12,913 nt of DNA, taken from the NCBI GenBank assembly GCA_965368175.1, contig CBDULX010000084.1, positions 1-12,913 of the forward strand. The letters run 5' to 3'. Under the pieces are notes generated by a model that had not been told where the DNA came from, made no database searches, and was given only the letters and a program-made list of their open reading frames with translations. Position 1 is the stretch's first letter; every line of letters starts with the position of its first letter. The position numbers and the translations under genes were made by a program. Positions 7,819 through 12,913 of this stretch are shown piece by piece. This DNA is from CBDULX01 sp965368175. Lineage in GTDB: Bacteria > Pseudomonadota > Gammaproteobacteria > SZUA-229.

Positions 7819-9257
7819 TTACCCTTGTCTGAGTTTTTATTCATTCGGCTGTACAATGTGGTTCGATTAACATGCAAGGCTCTGGCTACCTGACTTAATT
7901 TGCCATCGAAAAGATCTATTGCCAGTGAGATGCACTGGTTTTCCAGTTCACTCAGCAGTTCATCCAGATTCAATTCCCCAGCCAGTATTCTTGATTTTAG
8001 CCATTCCTCGGAATATTGAGCCCGCTGGCTACTGCTTGTCCTGTCGCGGGAAACATCCATTTCCAGTTCCTTTGTGAGCTGCTGCTGATTGATCACCTGC
8101 CCGGGGTATTTGGTTCCCAGGCGTATTACTACATTCCGCAATTCACGCACATTACCCGGAAAACGATATGCCAGCCAGATGGCTTTTGCTGCTGGATCCA
8201 GATCAAACTGACCTATAGAACCGACGTATAATTTCTGGAAATGCTCAAGTAATAATTCACCATCGCTATCTCGATCACGTAATGCCGGTAGCTGGATTCG
8301 TAGAATGCTTAACCGATGAAACAGATCGGATCGAAACTGCCCCTGCCTGACTTCAACATTTAGCTGTTTGTTTGTGGCCGCAATAATTCTGGCTTTGGAC
8401 TGATGGCAACGGGTATCACCTACTCGATAGAATTCACCACTTTCCAGTACCCGCAATAATTTTGCCTGCAGCTCATAGGGTAGTTCACCGATTTCATCCA
8501 GGAATAGCGTACCCTCTCCGGCTTCCTGGAAGAAACCAGGATGATCTTTACTGGCCCCGGTAAAAGCACCCTTCACATGACCGAACAACTGAGCTTCCAG
8601 TAACTCCGGGGCAATTGCTGCACAGTTAATCACTAGATAAGGCTTAAATTTTCTTGCGCTTTGCTGATGAAGTGCCTTGGCAATCAGCTCTTTGCCTGTA
8701 CCCGACTCACCTTCAATTAGCACCGGAAATAAAGCCTCACTGAACTGGCTGATCTGCTCTCGCACAGCCTGCATCGCGCTGCTGTTACCCACAAGTGCCG
8801 TATCTGCGTTATTTTTTTCCTGTTTTTTTTCGACTTGCTGCAACATTAACTGATGTTGCAGTCGTGATTGCAGTAACGCGGGATCGGCAGGTTTAGGAAT
8901 AAAATCTGCCGCTCCCAGAGTCAGGGCATGCTGGATATTAGACTCATCGCTCTGCCCGGATAACACCAGTATTTTCATCTGTGGTTCATGGGCCAGTAAA
9001 TCTTCAATCAGCGCAAAACCTTCATCTGGCTGGTGGGGAAAGGGGGGCAGACCAAGATCAACCAGGGCCAGCTGTGGTGCAACAGAGAGTTGAGCCAATA
9101 TCTCTCGTGCCTGGATACGGGATTCAGCCACATGCACCTGGTAATCTTTTTTCAGAAGAAAGCCAAGGCTTTCATTGATCAATGGATCATCATCAATCAA
9201 TAGTAATACGACTTTTTCTAAGGATAGATCTGCCTTATACCTGAGCTGATTTTCCAT
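7815..9257 (-). CDS. Sigma54-dependent response regulator (NtrC family)
   Basis: A phosphorylation-controlled activator of sigma54 RNA polymerase. The receiver domain (about 15-130) keeps the acidic cluster D22-D24, phospho-acceptor D67 in LVDLGLPP, S100 and K112. The AAA+ domain (about 155-390) has Walker A GESGTGKE (183-190), an intact sigma54-contacting GAFTGA (230-235), Walker B LFLDE (251-255) and FRSDLFHRL (298-306). A Fis-type helix-turn-helix (about 454-474, LSQVARALHVNRTTLYSRM) ends the protein. The long loop after D67 (DLGLPPFPHQPDEGF) recalls the PEP-CTERM-associated PrsR regulators, but no exosortase gene is in view. It heads the pilus operon and overlaps mshM by four bases, so it probably controls the pilus or its own expression. 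No partner histidine kinase lies in the window. The cognate signal and targets are unknown. Confidence 0.92.
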   Translation of the reverse strand: MENQLRYKADLSLEKVVLLLIDDDPLINESLGFLLKKDYQVHVAESRIQAREILAQLSVAPQLALVDLGLPPFPHQPDEGFALIEDLLAHEPQMKILVLSGQSDESNIQHALTLGAADFIPKPADPALLQSRLQHQLMLQQVEKKQEKNNADTALVGNSSAMQAVREQISQFSEALFPVLIEGESGTGKELIAKALHQQSARKFKPYLVINCAAIAPELLEAQLFGHVKGAFTGASKDHPGFFQEAGEGTLFLDEIGELPYELQAKLLRVLESGEFYRVGDTRCHQSKARIIAATNKQLNVEVRQGQFRSDLFHRLSILRIQLPALRDRDSDGELLLEHFQKLYVGSIGQFDLDPAAKAIWLAYRFPGNVRELRNVVIRLGTKYPGQVINQQQLTKELEMDVSRDRTSSSQRAQYSEEWLKSRILAGELNLDELLSELENQCISLAIDLFDGKLSQVARALHVNRTTLYSRMNKNSDKGK

Positions 9258-9437
9258 TTTGTAATCCCGGATATGATAAACGCCCTGTCAAAATCGTTAA
9301 CACTGCTTCATATGTAGCAATTTCATCCATCTACATTTCGTAACTCTCCCCGATAACAATTAAGCATAGTTGATTTTTCGACAATTACATCAACAGGTCA
9401 TGCTAAGTAGCTGAAATTATGAAATAATCAACTCAAT
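9258..9437. promoter_or_regulatory. Divergent intergenic region between regulator gene and trmL
   Basis: These 180 A+T-rich bases must hold the promoters of the minus-strand pilus operon and of trmL on the plus strand. On the minus strand, TTAACG (9295-9300) and TATCAT (9273-9278) with a 16-base spacer resemble a sigma70 promoter, but the implied leader would be only about 9 bases, which weakens the idea. For trmL the best pair found is TCGACA (9378-9383) and TGCTAA (9401-9406) with a 17-base spacer, a poor match. I found no sigma54 -24/-12 element (GG and GC with the right spacing). Start sites would need transcript mapping; only the divergent layout is firm. Confidence 0.4.
9369..9394. repeat. 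Inverted repeat GTTGAT-N14-ATCAAC upstream of trmL
   Basis: Two perfect 6-base arms, 9369-9374 and 9389-9394, are separated by 14 bases in the divergent intergenic region. It could be a binding site for a dimeric regulator, but arms this short arise by chance in A+T-rich DNA. It is not followed by a T-run, so it is not a terminator. Confidence 0.25.
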
Positions 9438-9902
9438 ATGCTTCATATCATCCTGTATCAACCTGAAATCCCACCCAACACCGGTAATATCATCCGCCTG
9501 TGTGCAAACACCGGATGCCAGTTACATCTGATTCACCCTCTGGGTTTCGAACTGGATGATAAAAAATTGCGCCGGGCCGGGCTGGATTACAAGGAATTTG
9601 CACAGGTGAATAATTATGAAAATCTACAGGCTTTTACTAAGCAACAGCCTACGGGCCGCCTGTTTGCCTGCTCAACCAAAGGCCGGCGTTATTATAGTGA
9701 TGCTAAATTCAGGGATGGAGATGGTTTTATTTTTGGGCCAGAAACCCGTGGCCTGCCAATAGATTATCTGAATAAGTTGCCAGAACAGCAGGTATTAAGA
9801 ATACCTATGCTGCAAAACAGCCGCAGCATGAATCTTTCTAACTCGGTATCAGTAATGGTGTATGAGGCCTGGCGACAGCTGGGCTTTAAGGGTGCTGTCT
9901 AA
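9438..9902 (+). CDS. trmL: tRNA (cytidine(34)-2'-O)-methyltransferase TrmL
   Basis: TrmL (YibK) transfers a methyl group from S-adenosylmethionine to the 2'-OH of the wobble nucleotide C34 or cmnm5U34 in tRNA-Leu isoacceptors. The 154 residues are almost exactly the family length and form a single minimal SPOUT fold. Visible signatures are YQPEIPPNTGNIIRLCANTG near the N-terminus (7-26), FGPETRGLP (99-107), which builds the cofactor-binding knot, and RIPMLQNSRSMNLSNSV (121-137) with the conserved NSRSMNLSNS. There is no clear Shine-Dalgarno sequence before the ATG. It is the only plus-strand gene in the window and converges on gpsA, with only 3 bases between the two stop codons. trmL also lies near gpsA in E. 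coli, which supports the call. Confidence 0.96.
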   Translation: MLHIILYQPEIPPNTGNIIRLCANTGCQLHLIHPLGFELDDKKLRRAGLDYKEFAQVNNYENLQAFTKQQPTGRLFACSTKGRRYYSDAKFRDGDGFIFGPETRGLPIDYLNKLPEQQVLRIPMLQNSRSMNLSNSVSVMVYEAWRQLGFKGAV

Positions 9903-9905
9903 TGC

Positions 9906-10910
9906 TTACTCAGGCTTGGCATCGCGAGACAGTAAGTCCTCTACTGCTGCTTTAGGGGATTTGCTCTCATACAGCACCTGATAAGCCTGCTCAATAATGG
10001 GTAACTCTACACCGTGCTGCTGACTGAGGTGCCAGGCTTCTCTGGCGGTTTTGACTCCTTCTACGGCCTGACCAATTTCTTCCCTGGCCTGCTCCACACT
10101 GCGCCCCTCGGCCAGTTTCAGTCCCATTCTTCGATTGCGAGACTGGTTATCGGTGCAGGTTAGTACCAGATCCCCAAGGCCAGCCAGTCCCATGAAGGTT
10201 TCATGCTGTGCACCCATGGCCTGACCCAGCCGCATGATTTCTGTCAGTCCCCGAGTAATCAAAGCCGCTCGAGTATTGGCGCCAAAACCCAGGCCATCGG
10301 CAATTCCGGCAGCAATTGCCAGTACATTTTTCAGGGATCCACCCAGTTCCACTCCCACCATGTCTTCACAGGTGTAGGCACGAAAATTTCCATGATGGAG
10401 AAAATCCACCACCTGCTGAGCAATTTCATGAGAACTGGAGGCCACCGTTACTGCAGTTGGCAGATTCTTCGCCACTTCCAGGGCAAAAGTTGGTCCGGAC
10501 ACTACAGCAGTAGCTGTGACATCTCCCAGCTCTTCCGCGATGATCTGATGCATCAGCTTGGCGCTACCTTCTTCCAGGCCCTTAGTGGCCCATACCACCA
10601 GATGATCTGATCGGATATGTGGCCTTGCCGAACGAATAAAACTGCGCATGGCATGACTGGGCACTGCCAGTAATAGCGTATCAGCATCTGCCAGTGCAGA
10701 AGCCAGGTCCGGGTTTAGACACAGAGATTCAGGGAATTGAATGTCCGGAAGGTAGAACGGGTTACAGCGCTGTTTAGCCATAACATCCAGTTGTTCTGAC
10801 TCTATCCCCCAGAGACAGACAGGATTTTGACCGCGAGCCACCTGCATGGCCAGCGCCGTGCCCCAGGAACCCGCACCCAGTACGGCTATATTCCTGGTGC
10901 TGCTGGGCAT
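9906..10910 (-). CDS. gpsA: Glycerol-3-phosphate dehydrogenase [NAD(P)+]
   Basis: GpsA reduces dihydroxyacetone phosphate to sn-glycerol 3-phosphate in the cytoplasm, the first step of phospholipid backbone synthesis. The N-terminal Rossmann domain starts with VLGAGSWGTALA (10-21). Other family signatures are WATKGLE (107-113), SGPTFALEVA (138-147), GSLKNVLAIAAGIADGLGFG (191-210) with the expected catalytic lysine at 194, NTRAALITRGL (212-222) and GLAGLGDLVLTCT (241-253). The 334 residues are a normal length. The ATG overlaps the secB stop by one base (TAATG), so the two are probably translated in series, as in the E. coli secB-gpsA arrangement. In E. coli, cysE follows gpsA; here trmL comes next, in the opposite orientation. 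Confidence 0.97.
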   Translation of the reverse strand: MPSSTRNIAVLGAGSWGTALAMQVARGQNPVCLWGIESEQLDVMAKQRCNPFYLPDIQFPESLCLNPDLASALADADTLLLAVPSHAMRSFIRSARPHIRSDHLVVWATKGLEEGSAKLMHQIIAEELGDVTATAVVSGPTFALEVAKNLPTAVTVASSSHEIAQQVVDFLHHGNFRAYTCEDMVGVELGGSLKNVLAIAAGIADGLGFGANTRAALITRGLTEIMRLGQAMGAQHETFMGLAGLGDLVLTCTDNQSRNRRMGLKLAEGRSVEQAREEIGQAVEGVKTAREAWHLSQQHGVELPIIEQAYQVLYESKSPKAAVEDLLSRDAKPE

Positions 10911-11380
10911 TAGTGAGCCGTTTCAGCAGCCTTCTGCTGCTGCTGTTGCTGTTGCTGGTGCTGCATATACAGGGCATTGAAATTAACTGGATTCAATAGC
11001 AACTGTGGAAATCCACCTTTACTCACCAGGTCAGATATGGCTTCGCGCACGAAAGGAAACAGAATTTCTGGGCAGTAGGCCGCCAGCATGGCACCCATTT
11101 GCTCTTTAGGTATATTGGCCATCTGAAATACACCCCCCTGTTTCACTTCTACCAGAAACGCCGTTTTATCCCCGTGTTTAGCTGTAACTTCTACGGTTAA
11201 GGTCACTTCATGCACGCCTTCGGCCAGGGTTTTGGCCTCGGTATTCAGCTGCACGTTAACTTCCGGTTTCCACTCACCATCCTGAAACACCTCGGGTGAA
11301 TTGGGCGATTCGAAGGACACATCCTTAACAAAAATTTTCTGTATATTAAATTGCTGTTGCTCGTTTTCTTGTTCAGACAT
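10910..11380 (-). CDS. secB: Protein-export chaperone SecB
   Basis: SecB is the cytoplasmic tetrameric chaperone that keeps precursor proteins unfolded and hands them to SecA for Sec-dependent export. The sequence has the family pattern throughout: FNIQKIFVKDVSFESPNSP (11-29), a WKPEVNVQLNT strand (37-47), FLVEVKQGGVF (75-85), AYCPEILFPFVREAISDLVS (101-120) and GGFPQLLLNPVNFNALYMQ (122-140). The 156 residues are normal. The C-terminal tail is unusual in having Q140, H141 and eight consecutive glutamines (142-149) before KAAETAH; other SecB tails are often glutamine-containing but shorter in this respect. A TAGG site partly overlaps the trxC stop and lies about 8 bases before the ATG. Many exported pilus and outer-membrane proteins would be plausible clients. 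Confidence 0.97.
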   Translation of the reverse strand: MSEQENEQQQFNIQKIFVKDVSFESPNSPEVFQDGEWKPEVNVQLNTEAKTLAEGVHEVTLTVEVTAKHGDKTAFLVEVKQGGVFQMANIPKEQMGAMLAAYCPEILFPFVREAISDLVSKGGFPQLLLNPVNFNALYMQHQQQQQQQQKAAETAH

Positions 11381-11388
11381 TATAAAAC

Positions 11389-11811
11389 CTAAATATGATT
11401 GTTAATCCATGACAACAGGTTGCCCAGATCCAGGGCCCCGGACATACGGGCCACTTCCTGGCCAGCGGAGAATACCATTAATGTGGGGATGCTGCGAATC
11501 GCATAACGTGCCGAAAGGCCCTGTTCCTGTTCTGTATTCACTTTCAATAAGCGAGCTCGAGGTTCAAGTTCTGCGGCGGCCTTCTGAAAAGCGGGTGCCA
11601 TCATTTTACAGGGGCCGCACCAGTCTGCCCAGAAATCCACTACCAGGGGTATATCGCTCTTTTGTAGATGCCGATCGAATTGAGATTGAGTCACACTCAG
11701 TGCTGAATGACTGAACAGGTGCTTAGCACATTTACCGCATTTGGCTGCCAGAGCAGGTTTCTGTTCCGGTAAACGATTGATGGCCGCACAATGAGGGCAT
11801 ACAAGCTGCAT
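11389..11811 (-). CDS. trxC: Thioredoxin 2 (zinc-containing)
   Basis: A cytoplasmic disulfide reductase with an extra N-terminal zinc-binding module, which in E. coli TrxC makes its activity redox-sensitive. The zinc ligands are C5, C8, C25 and C28 (CPHC and CGKC). The thioredoxin fold follows, with active site WADWCGPCK (C65 and C68) and the cis-proline in SIPT (P109). The 140 residues match TrxC (139 in E. coli). A strong GGAGGT ribosome binding site lies about 9 bases before the ATG, inside the end of grxC, whose stop is only 2 bases away. In E. coli trxC is elsewhere on the chromosome and grxC is followed by secB directly, so its place here is a difference from that order. Confidence 0.96.
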   Translation of the reverse strand: MQLVCPHCAAINRLPEQKPALAAKCGKCAKHLFSHSALSVTQSQFDRHLQKSDIPLVVDFWADWCGPCKMMAPAFQKAAAELEPRARLLKVNTEQEQGLSARYAIRSIPTLMVFSAGQEVARMSGALDLGNLLSWINNHI

Positions 11812-11813
11812 GG

Positions 11814-12077
11814 CTAAGAAACCTCCACAGATAGCAGCGGATCAAGTCCTCCCTGACGATCCAGATCCGACAGATCATCGAAACCTCCGACATGGATATC
11901 ACCGATAAAAATCTGTGGCACCGTTTGCCGACCACTCAGGTCTTCCATTTTCTGGCGCATCTCATCGTCATCACTAACATTGATCATGCTGTATTCCACT
12001 CCCTTGCCATCAAGTAGTTGCTGAGCCCAGGAGCAATAGGGGCAAAACGGCATATAATAAATAGTGATCTCTGGCAT
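11814..12077 (-). CDS. grxC: Glutaredoxin 3
   Basis: A small cytoplasmic glutathione-dependent oxidoreductase that reduces protein disulfides and mixed disulfides. The dithiol active site CPYC is at 12-15 (YYMPFCPYCSWA), the cis-proline TVPQIFI motif at 52-58 and the glutathione-binding GGFDDL at 64-69. The 87 residues are close to the usual 83 of bacterial Grx3, with a short extra C-terminal tail. It starts two bases after the yibN stop and ends two bases before trxC, so it is clearly part of the same transcript. The yibN-grxC-secB order is shared with E. coli. Confidence 0.96.
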   Translation of the reverse strand: MPEITIYYMPFCPYCSWAQQLLDGKGVEYSMINVSDDDEMRQKMEDLSGRQTVPQIFIGDIHVGGFDDLSDLDRQGGLDPLLSVEVS

Positions 12078-12079
12078 GC

Positions 12080-12505
12080 TTACTTTTTAGTCAATGGCAG
12101 ATTGGCGCTGGACCAGTTCATAATCCCACCTGAGAGGTTATGAACATTCTCGAAACCTTCTTTCTTTAGTATTTTACAGGCATAGTTCGACCGGCTGCCA
12201 GAACGACAATACGCCAGTACATGCCTGGATTTAAATTTTTCAAGTTCGCTGGTCCGCTTTTTCAGGGCCGACATGGGAATGTGTTTGGCCGTATTAATGT
12301 GCCCGGAGCTGTATTCATTAGCTTCGCGGACATCCAGTACCACGACTTCATCATTATTCATAAGGCGTACGGCATCGGTTGGATTGAGCTGGCTGATACC
12401 ACTGAAGCGGTTTTCCAGCTCCATTTTAATAATTAAGGCAGTCACAACCACAAAAGCACCAAACAACAATAAGTGGTTGCCTGCAAATTCAATCATTTGA
12501 GACAT
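12080..12505 (-). CDS. yibN: Membrane-anchored rhodanese-like protein YibN
   Basis: A single-domain rhodanese with an N-terminal membrane helix (about 10-27, HLLLFGAFVVVTALIIKM), so the catalytic domain probably faces the cytoplasm. The rhodanese domain spans about 40-137 and has LDVREANEYSSGHI (57-70) and the active loop CRSGSR with nucleophile C100; a second cysteine, C110, follows. Rhodaneses carry sulfane sulfur as a cysteine persulfide; the physiological donor and acceptor of YibN are not settled. The 141 residues match E. coli YibN (143). It is the first gene of the yibN-grxC-trxC-secB-gpsA run. Its leader carries an inverted repeat, and its ribosome binding site (AGG about 11 bases upstream) is weak. 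Confidence 0.92.
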   Translation of the reverse strand: MSQMIEFAGNHLLLFGAFVVVTALIIKMELENRFSGISQLNPTDAVRLMNNDEVVVLDVREANEYSSGHINTAKHIPMSALKKRTSELEKFKSRHVLAYCRSGSRSNYACKILKKEGFENVHNLSGGIMNWSSANLPLTKK

Positions 12506-12511
12506 TTAAAC

Positions 12512-12525
12512 TGAACCTGTGTTCA
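12512..12525. promoter_or_regulatory. Candidate operator: TGAAC-CTGT-GTTCA before yibN
   Basis: A perfect 5-base inverted repeat with a 4-base spacer lies 6 bases before the yibN ATG and directly downstream of an A+T-rich stretch with -10-like elements. A dimeric repressor bound here could block transcription of the yibN operon. The neighbouring ArsR-family gene is the obvious candidate. The repeat is short and the link to the regulator is inference. Confidence 0.33.
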
Positions 12526-12543
12526 ATATAATATAATACAAAC
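12526..12543 (-). promoter_or_regulatory. A+T-rich -10-like region for the yibN operon
   Basis: On the minus strand this stretch reads as overlapping TATTAT and TATATT hexamers, good -10 candidates for sigma70, placed between the upstream terminator hairpin and the inverted repeat before yibN. No convincing -35 box lies at the right distance, since that region is inside the hairpin. The promoter may depend on an activator, or the A+T run may just be the terminator tail. Confidence 0.28.
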
Positions 12544-12567
12544 AACCAGCACTGGTCAGTGCTGGTT
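12544..12567 (-). terminator. Hairpin terminator after the ArsR-family gene
   Basis: The arms AACCAGCACTG (12544-12554) and CAGTGCTGGTT (12557-12567) are perfectly complementary and give an 11-base stem, in practice about 9-10 bases with a small loop. On the minus strand the stem is followed by GTTTGTATTATATT, a T-rich but interrupted tail, as expected for an intrinsic terminator of moderate strength. It lies 11 bases past the stop of the regulator gene and would insulate it from yibN. Confidence 0.7.
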
Positions 12568-12578
12568 ATGGATTTTGC

Positions 12579-12887
12579 TTATCGCTGGTCTTCGCCAGGC
12601 TGGGCACAGAACACTTCCTGCATCATACTGATGAGGCGCAGTGTTCGAGCATCACCCACTCGGTAAAATACCCGGTTGGCATCCTTACGAGAGGCAAGTA
12701 TGCCCTTATCACGTAAAATTGCCAAATGCTGGGATATATTACTTTGAGAGGTACCCACACTGTCAACAATATCCTGAACACTAACTTCCTGGTCCCTTAA
12801 TGTACACAGGATTTTCAATCGTAATGGGTGAGACATAGCTTTCAGGGATCTCGATGCACGATCGATATCTTCTTCCCGAGTCATCAA
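12579..12887 (-). CDS. ArsR-family regulator, BigR/SqrR-like cysteine pair
   Basis: A small winged-helix repressor of the ArsR/SmtB family. LKAMSHPLRLKILCTL (15-30) and the recognition region SVGTSQSNISQHLAILRDKG (43-62) are clear, followed by the wing (ASRKDANRVFYRV). The metal-binding ELCVCDL motif of ArsR is absent; EVSVQDIVDS stands there. Its only cysteines are C28 and C94, 66 residues apart, the same spacing as the persulfide-sensing pairs of BigR (C42/C108) and SqrR (C41/C107). It may thus sense reactive sulfur, which would suit its position upstream of a rhodanese gene. The ATG at 12887 follows another in-frame possibility: the frame stays open to the window edge and the last bases could complete an xTG start at 12914, adding nine residues. 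The N-terminus is therefore uncertain. The likely targets are the yibN operon or its own gene. Confidence 0.88.
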   Translation of the reverse strand: MMTREEDIDRASRSLKAMSHPLRLKILCTLRDQEVSVQDIVDSVGTSQSNISQHLAILRDKGILASRKDANRVFYRVGDARTLRLISMMQEVFCAQPGEDQR

Positions 12888-12913
12888 TTGTGTTTCTTCA
12901 ATACTTGCACTCA

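Noticed and set aside
6460..9257. Reading the regulator and ExeA-type ATPase as part of a PEP-CTERM/exosortase locus
   Set aside because: The following genes encode secretin, TPR protein, assembly ATPase and platform protein, and no exosortase or polysaccharide gene is visible.
9258..9437. A sigma54 promoter for autoregulation of the response regulator
   Set aside because: No GG-N10-GC element with reasonable flanking match to TGGCAC-N5-TTGC was found in this region on either strand.
9895..9936. Inverted repeats CTGTCT/AGACAG and CTTACT/AGTAAG across the trmL-gpsA junction, as a possible two-way terminator
   Set aside because: The arms are only 6 bases, the loops are 20-26 bases, and no T-run follows in either direction.
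12506..12578. A riboswitch or small RNA in the gap between the ArsR-family gene and yibN
   Set aside because: Only 73 bases are available, and the terminator hairpin, A+T-rich stretch and short inverted repeat account for most of them.

Overview
The window looks like a chromosomal segment from a gammaproteobacterium, or possibly a related betaproteobacterium, of moderate G+C. The secB-gpsA neighbourhood with yibN, grxC and trmL resembles the Escherichia coli yibN-grxC-secB-gpsA-cysE-trmL region, and the pilus genes are of the MSHA type. I saw no RNA gene, CRISPR array, insertion sequence or phage gene. The species cannot be named from this sequence.

Left part (1-9257, all minus strand): one tightly packed operon, read right to left. 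It starts with a sigma54-dependent response regulator (7815-9257). Then come an ExeA/MshM-type AAA ATPase with an added C-terminal SPOR-like domain, an MshL-type lipoprotein secretin, an MshN-type membrane TPR protein, an MshE-type assembly ATPase, an MshG-type platform protein, and the start of an unrecognised gene cut off by the window edge. Neighbouring genes overlap by 4-14 bases or are 1-3 bases apart. Together they supply the core of a type IV (MSHA-like) pilus or type II secretion-like machine: motor (MshE), inner-membrane platform (MshG), outer-membrane pore (MshL), and MshM and MshN, which probably connect pore, periplasm and inner membrane. No pilin genes and no recognisable mshI/J/K genes are in the window; they may lie beyond base 1.

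Middle (9258-9902): a 180-base divergent intergenic region, then trmL on the plus strand, a tRNA wobble-base 2'-O-methyltransferase. It runs head-on into gpsA with 3 bases between the stop codons.

Right part (9906-12913, minus strand): a likely operon yibN (membrane rhodanese), grxC, trxC, secB, gpsA. It combines thiol/disulfide and sulfur-transfer proteins with the export chaperone SecB and the first enzyme of phospholipid backbone synthesis. Upstream of it, separated by a good hairpin terminator, is an ArsR-family repressor. Its two cysteines are spaced as in the persulfide sensors BigR and SqrR, which fits its position beside a rhodanese gene. A 14-base inverted repeat just before yibN is a candidate operator.

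The most interesting points are the SPOR-like fusion on the MshM-type ATPase, the sigma54 response regulator heading the pilus operon, the unrecognised gene at the left edge, and the possible persulfide-sensing regulator with its candidate operator.
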